A DNA stretch of 64,000 bases from Calliopum simillimum (Eukaryota > Arthropoda > Insecta > Diptera > Lauxaniidae), in contig OX638370.1 of assembly GCA_951812925.1 (NCBI GenBank), positions 77,916,004-77,980,003 on the forward strand, read 5' to 3'. The notes below the pieces were generated by a model, which did not search any database, had not been told where the DNA came from, and saw nothing but the letters and a program-made list of their open reading frames with translations. This document shows, in pieces, positions 34,233 to 44,732 of the stretch (position 1 is the stretch's first letter; every line of letters begins with the position of its first letter). The translations under genes were made by a program, and so were the position numbers.

Positions 34233-36106
34233 TAGAGTGGTCCAAAATCCGAAAGTGTTAAAAAGTCAAGGTGCGCGCGACTTTTCTGAATCCTTGGATC
34301 CTGCTGATTACAAAAAGTGTTTTGGAATCAAAAAAAAATTGAGTTTAGATATTCCGCAACGAGCTTGAAGGTACTCTTTTGGGAATTTTTGAGTTTTTGA
34401 GTTCTCTTTTTAATTTAAACGCAATACCTCTTGAACCAGATAAAGTATTTGCAAAACTTAAATTGCATTTTGTTAGGAATATTTTGAGCCATGTTCTGCA
34501 TCAATAATAATTAATCGACTTTTTGCCAATTTTTTTTAGCAGCACTTTAAACTTAAAAATTTGTTAATTTTTTAAGGTGTTTGCACTTTCAACAACCGAT
34601 TTTTTTCTTATTTTGCTCTAGCAAATTTTTTTAAACATTTTTGTATTTTTATGCATTAATTTATCTTTAAAATAATTCCAACAACTAAGCCATTAGTAAC
34701 ACTTTTACTCACTCAAAACTATTAAGTATAATTAAATTAGACTAAAAAAAAAAATTCATTTTAGTGTTATCAAGGCATTGAAATAAGATATCTTAATGGG
34801 ATGACGTAAGGTACCACTTTTTTTTATAAAATCATTAGTTCCTAATCTTTTGAGTAAAACAACATTCTTTGCAATATCGAAATTTTTGCACTTCATGTTA
34901 TTTTTGGCAAAATAGGTTAACAGATAGTTTTCATAGTTCTTCTAAAAAAAGTAAAAAAAAATTTTGTCAAAAATAAACTAAAATAGCCATTTTCGATGTA
35001 TTTGTTACAGGTGATTCCGAATTCGGTCTCAAAATTGCTCTTTCTTGTACGGTTAAGGAGATATTCAAACATAAAAGTATAAAAAACACCGTTTTTGCTC
35101 TTTTTAAAGTGATATTACAAGTGAAGGTTACTTTCAGCCGTAAAAAATGGTACAGTGGTTAAAAGTGCCAGATTGTTTCTTTAAAATCGAATTTAAATTA
35201 TACCAATATCTTTTTTACTCTCGGAGTTATCCTAACTGAAAAAGTTGAAAAAGTGCAAAAAAAACGTTTTTTTATTATTTCTGTTTACGATATTTCAGAG
35301 GAACAAAGAGATATCGATTTAATTTAAATTGGGTTTTCAAGAAAAATGCCGTCACTCTTATTTTCAATACCAAGCTGAAAGTTACCATGTCGATATATAA
35401 CAGCTCCAAAATGATCAAAAACGGTGTTTTTTACATTTTTAGGTTAGGATATCTCTAAAACCGTACAAGATAGAGCAATTCCGAGACCGGATTTAGAATT
35501 TTCATGAACAAATACATCACAAATGACTATTGTTGTTTCTGTTTCACCGTGAAAATTTTAAACTCAAAGTTTTTTTTTTTTTTGTCCAAATTTGATTAAA
35601 CTTTACGGTTTTTAGCAAGTAAAGTGAAGATAGTTGCTTAGTTGTTGGAGTCAGTTGATAGATAAATTAATGAGTAAAAAAATAAGAACATAAAAAAAAA
35701 TTCGCTAAAGCAAAATAAGAAAAAAATCGGTTCTTGAAAGTGCAAATACCTCAAAAAATTAACAAATTTTGAAGTTTAATGTGCTGCTAAAAAAAATTGG
35801 GAAAAACAACATTAATTATTATTAATGCAAAAAATGACCCAAAATATTCTTAATAAAATGCATTTTAATTTTTGCAAATACCTTATCTGGTTCAAACGAT
35901 ATAGCGTTTAAATTGAAAATAGTACTCAAAAACTCAAAAATTCCTAAAAAAGTACCTTCAAGCTCGTTGCGGAATATCTAAACGCAATTTGTTTTTGGTT
36001 CCAAAGCACTTTTTGTAATCAGCAGGATCCAAGGATTCAGAAAAGTCGCGCGCACCTTGACTTTTTAACACTTTTGGTTTTTCCATACAAAATTTGGACC
36101 ACTCTT
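34233..36106. mobile_element. 1.87-kb near-complete palindrome with 8-bp target duplication
   Basis: Ends TAGAGTGGTCC and GGACCACTCTT, flanked by an exact GTATAGAA on both sides (34225-34232, 36107-36114). The arms match almost from tip to centre: AAGTCAAGGTGCGCGCGACT (34264) mirrors 36044-36063; 'ccttggatcctgctgattac' (34293), 'gatattccgcaacgagcttg' (34347) and 'aaaacaccgtttttg' (35082) all recur in reverse on the other arm. No coding sequence. A transcript would form a hairpin of about 0.9 kb per arm. The 8-bp duplication and TAGAGTGG ends suggest a hAT-mobilised foldback element related by its tips to 24205-26059. Confidence 0.85.
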
Positions 36107-36229
36107 GTATAGAATATAAGGTCATTAAGCAATAGAGCGATTTCGATTCCAGATTCGGAATCAACGTAAAAAAAAAGTTGGAATTTATGGATCTCGAAAC
36201 CTTTTTTTGAACCGCCTGGGTTAATATTA

Positions 36230-36619
36230 ACTAGAATCGCCCAGTGGTCAAAATTCGACCACAAATATATTAAATAATTTTGGTACTTTTTGGACACTTT
36301 TAGTACTTTTTTTTTTGTTGTTTGTTACGAAATAGAAAAGCCCATTTATCATCCCTGGTAGAATTCAAGCGAAATATAAATAAAACAAGAAACAAAGTCA
36401 AAGCTATGCTTTTTTGTGCTTTAGCCTTTTTTCAGCTCTGTGTTACCATGTATTTTGTTAATGCTAATATAGAAAAATTTGTATATAATTTTACCTGCCT
36501 TAAGGTCAAAATATTAACATAAATTTAACTTTGTGCACATCTACACAAAAATACCTTTCTAACGGGGTATAATGTAAAATCGTACTCCATTTCTAATATA
36601 GTAAAAAAAGATGGACAAG
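36230..36619 (+). repeat. Dispersed repeat, copy 1 (ACTAGAATCG ... GATGGACAAG)
   Basis: Starts 'ctagaatcgcccagtggtc' and ends 'aaaaaagatggacaag'. A direct copy lies at 49228-49625. Shared blocks include 'cattcaagcg'-like sequence, 'tttgtgcacatctacac' and 'gtcgtactccatttctaa'. Ends coincide in both copies, so it is likely a bounded element, but no TIR or coding region is seen. Confidence 0.75.
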
Positions 36620-37819
36620 TTTGTGACACTTTTTATTATGCATTTTTTAAAGTGGATCTACAACATTTTTATACTCTTTCCGTTACATCCATTTATATCT
36701 CGCAAACTATAGAAGCTATTTCAATGAAATAAAGTACGTACTTAGTTGACGAACATAGTAATCACTAGAAGTATACTGAATCGTAAGAAAATTTTTTTTC
36801 TTAATAATATATATTGTCATTTCATTAATGCTCACACCTTTCGTTATTTCATGAGTACAGTAAGGAAATCTTTAAGCTAAATTACTTAATCAAATATTAA
36901 GGGCAACTTAAGTTTGTTTTTTTCTTTCTTTTGTTGGTATTAACTTCCACACAATCACTCCTCTCCCAGCACAACACTTTTGTATTGAAATGCGAATGAA
37001 ATTGAAATCGAACCATTAAAATGCATCAAAGGCTCAACACACACAAAAATCATTACAGGCTACAGAAGGACAGCAATGCGAAGGAGTGTTGTGAAATTCC
37101 AATAAATAAACCAAACATTTTCAAGGGCAATGCAACAACAAAAAGCATTTGGCCACAAATCAAATGCTGCATTTCTCCTAAGAATGCAGTCGAAAAAGTC
37201 ATTTGACTGAAATACAAAAACAACATCAATGATAAGTAAATGAAAGTAAAAGAATTCTTAAGAAACACAAGTGAAAACTGTTTTTCGTCTTTTGTTCATT
37301 TTTGTTGTTTTTTTTTTTTTTTTGCTTTGTTTTTCTTTAATGATCGACGATCCCAATAACGTGTCTGACACTTGAATCGGTTGCGACCAAGTTATCAAAT
37401 TGGCCGTCATAAATAAAAAAAAAAAAAAACAACAAAAAACTCAAAGCGCACAATTCTTGCAGCAAACAAATGTAAAAAGCAGCAGCGCATGCGAGCGCAG
37501 CAGGTTAAAGAGTTTGACTGTAGCAGCTTCAGCTTCATCATCGTCAGCGTCATTTGGTTCGTCAAATTTTGTTCATTTTTTCATACAAAACTCAACGCAT
37601 TTTAATGTTTGCGTTGTGTTAAAGTTGAAGATGGTGATGATGATGATGATGACGATTACGCTGGAGGATAATGATGTTGCAGCAGCAGAAGAAAGCAGCG
37701 CGCACAGAACACAAGAACTAAAATCACTTAAATCTGTCCAAATTGTTTTGTTTTTTTTTTCTATTTTTGTTGTTCATTTGAAAATTTGATTGCTGCCAGC
37801 GCTCAAAGATACAACCCTT
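36620..37819. other. Gene-less intergenic DNA with A/T runs
   Basis: 37270-37440 has long T and A runs. The 129-codon frame at 37400-37789 is Ser/Met/Lys low-complexity driven by GCA/TCA/GATGAT repeats and has no recognisable domain. Confidence 0.4.
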
Positions 37820-38239
37820 CCCAATGTGCACAAGAACGGATCCGTTTCGAATCAGCAACGTACATCAAAAACGTATGCAAAACGGATTTGCTTTTAATAA
37901 TGTTAACGCTGTGTCTAAAAAAAATAAATCATTTTTGTTTTTTTGCCCCCGTTTTACAAGCTAACCATTTAACCGATTTTCGATACTTTTTTTATATGAA
38001 AGGTACATACTGTGATGTAAGTAGAATGCACAAAACTAAAAATTATGCTCATAAGTTGCCATTAAGGCATTTAAAAGCAGGATCAAATTTTCCCATATAA
38101 ATACAACAACAATAGCACCCACAGTGTTATGCTGCGTTGTTAAGAAATTGAAGGAGACAGTGGAGTGGGAGAAATTTTGTCGTTGTTGTTTTTCTCTTGC
38201 TTGCACGAAACCTGTCCCCGTTGCACTTTGTCAACGTTC

Positions 38240-38815
38240 TGCACCGATATTTTAGAAGATTCTCGATATTTTTGGACTTTGATCAATATTTTGGATACTT
38301 TTGAAATTTGACCGATATTTTGGATGTTTCTCGATACTTTTGGTTTTTTACCGATATTTTGGATGTTTCTCGATTCTTTTGGACTTTTTATTTTTATTTT
38401 TAGTTTTGATTTATTGATTTAAATTGATATTTTGGATGATTCTCGATACTTTCGCACTTTTACCGATATTTTGGATGTTTTTCGATACTTTTGGACTGTT
38501 ATCGATGTTTTGCGATTCTTTTGGACTTTTTATTTTAATTTTCTATTTATTGATTTAAATTGATATTTTGGATGATACTCGATACTTTCGCACTTTTACC
38601 TATATTTTGGATGTTTTTCGATACTTTTGGACTGTTATCGATGTTTCTCGATTCTTTTGGACTTTTTATTTATATATTTTATTTATTGATTTAAATTGAT
38701 ATTCTGGATGATTCTCGATACTTTCGCTGTTTTACCGATATTTCGGATATTTTTCGATATTTTTGGGCTTTTTTCGATGTTTTGAATGTTTTTCGATGTT
38801 TTTCGGCACAAGCAC
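38240..38815. repeat. Minisatellite: 136-bp higher-order unit of GATATTTTGGATG-TTTCTCGATAC motifs
   Basis: A basic motif of about 35 bp ('cgatattttggatgtttctcgatacttttgga') repeats throughout. A higher-order unit of 136 bp is visible from 'tgatttaaattgatattttgg' at 38415, 38551 and 38687. Confidence 0.85.
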
Positions 38816-39124
38816 TACACCAATTTTTAAATTATTCGGTTTAAAGATACACTGATCCTGCTGAATACTCAATGTTCTGGCTTTCTTTTTTACCAAACGG
38901 TACTCGGGAAAAGTGTGTCTATCTTTAAGTAAAAGGAAAAATTTTGGCCACCGGTGATACTAGTAAGAGATATATCACAATTCGCCTATGGTAGTATTCG
39001 AACCCGTGTAAATCCGCGACGACGCACCCGTTTCGAACCCTAAACGTACTTAAATTCAAAACGGTTTCACTTTTAATAATGTTAATGCTGCATATTTACA
39101 AAAAAAGTTTTAAATCGCTTATTA

Positions 39125-40367
39125 GGGGAAAGTGGGGTAAAGTGGGAAATGCCCCTTTTCGGAAAAAATAGCAAAGTATAGCTGTCATGCGCTTCTGACA
39201 TGTACTTGCAATGACCGTAGGCAAATCTTTATGGTAAAGCGATGCATGCATACGTATTTTTGTGATCTCTGGAATCATGCAAAGTTTTTAAGTGATTTTG
39301 AAATTTCATTTTGATATTTTTAAGCATCGATATTTTTACTGTTTCTTGAGATAAACCGATTGTAAGTACACAAAAACATTCTTTGTAGTCTTAATATTGA
39401 TAACGCAAAAGAATTCCGTGTAATTCATAGAGTGTAAGAATGAAGCTCACAGTTTTTGCAAAATGTGGTATCGGGGTAAAGTGGGAAATTTTTTATGGGG
39501 TGAAGTGGAAAATGTTATTTCACGATTGCTAGTCCCCTTTTTCAACTTATTATGCTATTTCATGATCCAAATAAGTGGTGTACGTTTATATTGTGAGTAA
39601 CCACTCCGGAAAAGCTAAGCGAGTTGCAAAAAGCAGCTGAGAAACGTTTAACAAATAAACGGAAGAAAGAGGGAAACGAATCACAAAAAATAGAATACCA
39701 AGAGCAAAAAGCACCACTAGCAAAGAAAGCGTCAAAGAAGAAACAGAGAAGTTCTAGCTCAGATGAAGATCGTAAATTTTTGCACCATTTGCATGAAACT
39801 CATGCCCGAAATCATGACCAGACACAATACCATCAAATGAAACCTAAAGGATTGTCAACTCCCATTTCACTTGAAATGCGTTAATCCCACTACAAGCTTC
39901 TTTTATTACTAACACTGTGACTCGGACTTTGATGTTTCATCAGAGAACGACGAATAAGCTATGTACTATTTCACAAATTTTTTTAAACACATTTTTTTAT
40001 ATATTTTTTTCCAGCAAAATCATTATTTCTTTTCATATTTACTTCTATGGGTGTGTTCCTTGAACCTTTTTTGACTTACAATAAAGATATTAGAACTTTT
40101 TACCAACATTTGTATTAGTTTTTATGAGTTTTGAAAGTTTCCCACTTTACCCCACGATTTTAAATTTTTGCCATTTTGGGCATCCTCGATCAAAGCGTCG
40201 TACTCAACAGAAAATCCATATTTTCGGTTTGTTTCTTCGGCAAAAATATAGCTTATTTAATTTTCTTTATTATAGGAAGTTTAAACATGAAAAAATAAAA
40301 AGTTTTGTTCATTTTATGGAGCTTCAAAAAAGTTTCCCACTTTACCCCACTTTACCCCACTTTCCCC
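39125..40367. mobile_element. Pogo-like element with GGGGAAAGTGGGGTAAAG ends, TA duplication
   Basis: Starts GGGGAAAGTGGGGTAAAG and ends CTTTACCCCACTTTCCCC, with TA on both flanks (39123-39124, 40368-40369). The AAGTGGGGTAAA motif recurs internally near 39474 and 40137. Inside is the C-terminal part of a transposase (39597-39957). It interrupts a copy of the foldback family. The intact counterpart of the target at 53157-53171 reads AATTGTTAATAAGCG, the reverse complement of the two joined flanks with one TA. Confidence 0.85.
39597..39957 (+). pseudogene. Pogo-like transposase C-terminus with broken zinc-finger
   Basis: Frame 1 reads TTPEKLSELQKAAEKR, then a Lys/Glu-rich segment and KKKQRSSSSDEDRK, the linker style found near the C-terminus of pogo/jerky-type DDE transposases. 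From about 39776 the sense moves to the next frame, giving FCTICMKLMPEI, a gap, then DCQLPFHLKC and DSDFDVSSENDE followed by a stop at 39955. Spaced Cys and His suggest a PHD-like or zinc-ribbon finger of the sort carried by some insect pogo-like transposases. A TGA sits where one Cys is expected and a TAA interrupts further on. The catalytic DDE domain is absent, so this is a non-functional remnant. Confidence 0.6.
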
Positions 40368-41433
40368 TAACAATTAAAAGAAAAAAATAAAAACAAGAAA
40401 AGGAAGAAAAAATCGGTTAAAAATCTGCCTGTGGTGGGATTCGAACCTGGCTAAATACGTTTTGAACCCTTAAGGGACTTCAAATACGAATTCAATACGG
40501 ATTTGCTTTAATTGTTACCGTCGATTAGAAAAGGTACCTTATCTTCAATCACAAAATTTAGCAGTACAGCTAAAAATAAGATTTACAGGCCTAGTCCGTA
40601 ATCCGTGTGGTTTCAATGACTTTTCATTCAAGAGGGTTCTCGTTGAAATAATATTCGATTATGCGGTATTTTTAGAATTTTTCCTAAACGCTTACTTTTT
40701 CGGTAATGAAATTCAATATTTGTTGTAGATCCTGCAATTCTACACAAAAGAGATTTTTTTTGTCGTACGACTCGCCGTTTTCATCAAAAAGCCTCCTAAC
40801 TGAAATGGAATTGAAATCACACGGGTTTCGGAACAGGCATGATACCTAGGGTCAATTTTACCGGTTTTCAGTTTTAGGTGGAACTCAGTGCTTAGACATG
40901 TACTGAACATTTTACAACTGATTTGAGGTCGATAATTAAATTACAAATACCAATAAAAGCGGTCTCACCGAACTTCTATCCTGTAAAAATTGATAATTGA
41001 CAAACTTTGAACTTCGATATCTACAAACTTGAGTTTTTCATTTTACGACTTCAAAATACCATAACTCAGTCAATTTTTAGTATATTCTAGTGATTGAAAT
41101 GTCATTTTATTCGAAATTGTATGTTTTTTTATAAAATTTTGTGAAGATAATGTACCTTTTCCACTGGACGGTCATAATTAATGTTAATGATGATAAAAAA
41201 ATATATTTTTTTTTTGTTTTTTTTTTATCTGTTTATTTTAATACATATGATTATTTGTAAAGTTTTCAAACTTTATTTGAAGATACGTTTTTGATTCCAA
41301 ATTTGAGTACTGTTTTTTATCAAAAGAAGGGAAGAGAAAGAACACAGAATAGTTATAAAAAAATCAACAGAAATTTGTTTAACATAAGTACAAACTTTAT
41401 ATCTCAACATCAGACAAGTCTACATCATATCAA

Positions 41434-41503
41434 TCAATAGCCTAGTTGTCTAATGTTTGTAAATTAATACCCCTGGATCCCGGGTTCGCCTCTCACCACC
41501 ATT
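41434..41503 (+). ncRNA. tRNA-like module in the foldback family
   Basis: A-box-like ATAGCCTAGTTGTCTAATG and B-box-like CGGGTTCGCCTC about 35 nt apart. Relatives with a better T-arm are at 52563-52640 and 53902-53980. No closed acceptor stem. Confidence 0.55.
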
Positions 41504-41681
41504 AGGTGCAATGCTTTTTTTTCCCCTTTTTTTTATTAAACATTAAACAGCATTAACATTATATTCGTTTATGAAATCGTTTTCGTGTTCAAAACGTATT
41601 CGAGATTTCAGAAGAATTTCATCCGAACGGATAAAATATACGAGAAAGCGAACCCATAACGGATTCGTCTGACACACTGGG

Positions 41682-42202
41682 TTGGCACCGAGCAGCGTTG
41701 GAAAGAATTGAAAAAAATAAAAAAATCGTTAAAACGCTCTCATGTGAATTTGTAAAAGGCTCTAATTCTGATTGTGGGATTTGGACAGAACATTTTTTGT
41801 TGTTGTTGTTGTTGCTGTGAATAAACGAGTGCAACAGCAATCATTAATTTTATAGCAGTTCGGTGTTGTTGTTGTTGTAATTTCTTTATAATTCTAATTT
41901 GAGAGACATGAAGTTGTGCTTTTTTTGAAGCTAAACATCAAAATTATGCAGTTTCGTAGCAGTAAAAAAAAATCTTTGATCTGTTTTATTTGGCTTTGAC
42001 CAAGCGCTTAATGAGCTGAAATCTGTGATCAGTTAGAGATATCGAAATTGACGGGATGTTAAATCGAAAACAAGTTACAATTTTTAATACAAATATTCGA
42101 CAGAAGTTTTTGGAGTGAAATGATGTCTGAGATTTTTTGTAAAAACAAACTGACAAGGATATGTAATTATTAATCAGGAGTTTCTTATAAACGAAAAATT
42201 AA
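41682..42202. other. Gene-less intergenic DNA with GTT runs
   Basis: (GTT)n runs near 41798-41815 and 41865-41877. No gene. Confidence 0.45.
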
Positions 42203-43311
42203 ATATTCCATTAATACGAACTTGTACAGTCAAATTTGCAATGAACAACAACCGACGCTACAAATATTAACTTGGAAATTGGTGACATATGTTTCGGCTA
42301 TTACCACATACACATATGGGGAAATCTCAGCAAGTGTGGACTTCGGTGTGAATAGGTCTCGGTTCGCCGAGTCAGCACCCGTTGCTTTTCCCATCCATTC
42401 CAACATGTCTGGGACACTTATTGGATGATGTTAAATATAAGAACAAACGTGTGCTACCGCCTGGAAGCTTTATTTTTTATTTTTTTTGCCGAAATTCGAG
42501 CAAAATCCACAAATTTTGAGTGTGAATTGAATAAGCAGCTTCCCTTATTGAGCCATAACTTTTGAGGCGGTTCAGCAAATTGTTTTGGGCTTTTATGTAG
42601 TATCTTTAACATGAATGTTAAAACTGCATCCCGTTGATGTGCCGCAGGTAGAACGCTAGATATGGGTCTCCAAAGTTGTGTGAATGGTTTTTACCCAAAA
42701 TCTGGTAGTTTTCGGTTTCTAACATGCTGCTCTGGGGGCGATTATTTTTTCGCAATATTCCTCATGAAATATGATTTCTTAATGTTATGACTAAAAGTTA
42801 TGTCCAGATAAAAGGGTGTGCCACCACTGGTTCGGTGGTAGCACACTTGAGAAGAAGCTCAAATGTCGATTTTTCATGCGAAATTACGTCTAAAAAAATG
42901 GTATTTTGAGGGGCACAAAAATCCGAGGGCACAAAATTGTCTCAAACCTTGCGAAATCATTGGATCTAGGGTCAATGAATATGTAAAAAAATCGCCCCTC
43001 AGTACATACTTGAACAATGGCTAAAATGTACAATTTTTTAAAATTCATCTATATACAGGGAGGCTGATTCGAAGTGTTACCAATTCAAAAGACTATATTT
43101 TTAGTTTCCATGCACAGATTTTATTGATCAAACGCTATAATTGTTGGGAAATGTTCAAATTTTAAGAATCTACTTGAGATTTTCGATATGGCCACCTTTA
43201 TATAATGACTGTGTATGTGTGTGAAGCATTATCACTCAGAAAATGCTAAGCCAATTGAGCTAAAAATTTGGGAATGAGTGCATCTCATGTATGAAAATGT
43301 GTTTATGCTAT

Positions 43312-43650
43312 ACACGAAGGTTTCCGAAGACCACCCGAAGGCTTCATGGTCAAAACGAAGAATATCTGGGTACACTGGAGGGAAAATATCTATGGCAAAC
43401 TTTCATCAAGTTCTAATTGATAATTTTCTGGGCCACCCGAAGTATTCCGAAGGTCACCCGAAGGCTTGATAGTCAAAACGAAGAATATCTAGGTATACAA
43501 TAGGGAAAAAATCCATGGCGAACTTTCAAAAATTTAACTGATAGTTTTTTGAAATTCTCGAAGGAGGAAAAAAATATATGACGAACTATCAACAAAACTT
43601 AACTAATAGTTTTCTGTGACACCCGAAGATTTCCGAAGGTCCCAAAGAAT
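43312..43650. repeat. Tandem repeat, about 122-bp unit
   Basis: 'tttccgaagaccacccgaaggctt' near 43320 recurs as 'attccgaaggtcacccgaaggctt' near 43442, and 'gatttccgaaggtccc' near 43627. Between these, 'aaaacgaagaatatctggg' and 'gcaaactttcatcaa' blocks repeat with decay. About two and a half units. Confidence 0.75.
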
Positions 43651-43807
43651 TATACGATCGTTAGATATGAAATATACTTTACGACCTTTTCTCACACCTA
43701 CCCCAGCAATGAATTTCAATCCCATGTGAATCGAAAAAATTCGATTAAAAAATATTTTTGTATGAAGGCCACTCTAAATAAGATCCTCACATGAGGTAGA
43801 TCGTTCC

Positions 43808-43880
43808 GTAGCGTGGCCTAAGTGGTAGAGGTCTGCTGCACTCTTTCATTAGAATGCAGAAGGCTGCGGTTCGATTCTAG
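43808..43880 (+). ncRNA. tRNA-like module
   Basis: A-box TGGCCTAAGTGG, anticodon-arm-like CTGCACTC...GAATGCAG and B-box GGTTCGATTCT at tRNA spacing. The T-stem and acceptor do not pair well, so it is a relic or SINE head. It lies inside the 42203-44066 element. Confidence 0.6.
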
Positions 43881-44066
43881 TAAGAAGCAAAGATTAACTA
43901 AAATAGGTCTGATGAGGCTATGTACATATATATATATGCAAATATATGCATATATGTGTATGTGGTAATAGCCGAAACATATGTCACCAATTTCCAAGTT
44001 AATATTTGTAGCGTCGGTTGTTGTTCATTGCAAATTTGACTGTACAAGTTCATATTAATGGAATAT

Positions 44067-44459
44067 TCATAAATAGCAGTCTTAAAAAGCAAAATTAAAA
44101 TCATTTTAATTTGTGAAAAATCATTTGATGAAAAATTAAATAAATTTAACATATTTATATTTTAAAAATCTGCCGATGTTTCACAGATTGCTTGTCTGCT
44201 TCATCAGGGCGTCTTTTATTTATCTTTAAATATCTTTGCCAATAATTAAATACTCTACACAGTAACAATAGCAGAAATTTGTTTTACAGTTTAATTTTAA
44301 TATCAAAAAAGTATTTACATATACTGCCGTCCTAAGCAAGAATGCCGTAACTCCAATTTTCCAAAAATATTGTGAAAATGATATACTTACGCCAAACTGC
44401 AGTACGATTACGTCTTAAGGAAACAAAACTATGAAATTTCTGGGTCCCTGGAATGGCTT
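44067..44459. other. Gene-less intergenic DNA
   Basis: No feature recognised. Confidence 0.4.
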
Positions 44460-44732
44460 TTACATGGCGTTAGAGAGTTGCGCTGCAGTTGCTTCATATT
44501 CAGCAATCGCACAATAACGATAAACTAAGTATGTCGGACTTTTTACTATTTGCCCATTCAAAAAGTGCCTTAGCATTAGTTATTTGGCCTTGGTAAGGTC
44601 TTTGCAAACATGCTCTTGTAGCATTTCGCTTAAAGGAGCCACCAATACAATCGCATAGCCTTTTTCGTGAGATTTAGCGAAAAAGTGCCATTCTGCGTCG
44701 AAACAAAATTTTTCTCTAAGTTCCTTTAGACG
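44460..44732 (-). pseudogene. Transposase-like relic with WHFFAKSHEKG motif
   Basis: Read on the minus strand from 44732, one frame gives an N-terminal helix, then FCFDAEWHFFAKSHEKGYA and further sequence to a TAA at 44582-44580, and stays sensible after it to a stop at 44460. By recollection, a W-[HN]-[FY]-F-A-x-S-H-x-K-G block occurs in an unclassified group of animal transposon proteins. It may be the same group as the ORF at 24608-25072, but that link is not shown by this sequence. The frame is closed immediately upstream, so only about 90 codons survive. Confidence 0.4.

Larger units (their letters stand above)
37820..41681. mobile_element. Composite of the CCCAGTGTGC / TCCGTTACGG foldback family (oldest copies)
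   Basis: Left tip CCCAATGTGCACAAGAACGG (37820) with 'tccgtttcgaa', 'acgtacatcaaaaacg' and 'gcttttaataatgttaacgctg'. The same arm recurs at 39000-39122, in reverse at 40370-40530, and at 41541-41681 ending ACACACTGGG. Inside lie a 136-bp minisatellite, a pogo-like insertion and a tRNA-like module. Better-preserved relatives are at 52282-53200 and 53597-54720. Outer tip pairing 37820/41681 is inference; it may be several elements side by side. Confidence 0.6.
42203..44066. mobile_element. Inverted-repeat element with near-identical 115-bp arms
   Basis: 42203-42317 and 43952-44066 are near-perfect reverse complements, for example AGTCAAATTTGCAATGAACA and TTGGTGACATATGTTTCGGC on the left and their complements on the right; I see about one substitution. 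The 1.6-kb interior holds unrecognised sequence, a tandem array and a tRNA-like module. No target duplication was evident. The high arm identity implies recent insertion or gene conversion. Confidence 0.7.

Noticed and set aside
37400..37789. 129-codon Ser/Met/Lys-rich frame
   Set aside because: Low complexity from GAT/ATG, TCA and A runs; starts in a poly-A stretch; no conserved motif.
39624..39884. An 86-codon intact small protein
   Set aside because: It is the C-terminal part of a pogo-like transposase read through a frameshift; the sensible sequence moves to the next frame near 39776.
43808..43880. A functional tRNA gene
   Set aside because: A- and B-boxes and an anticodon-arm-like hairpin are present, but the T-stem and acceptor stem do not pair and there is no T-run terminator at the right place.
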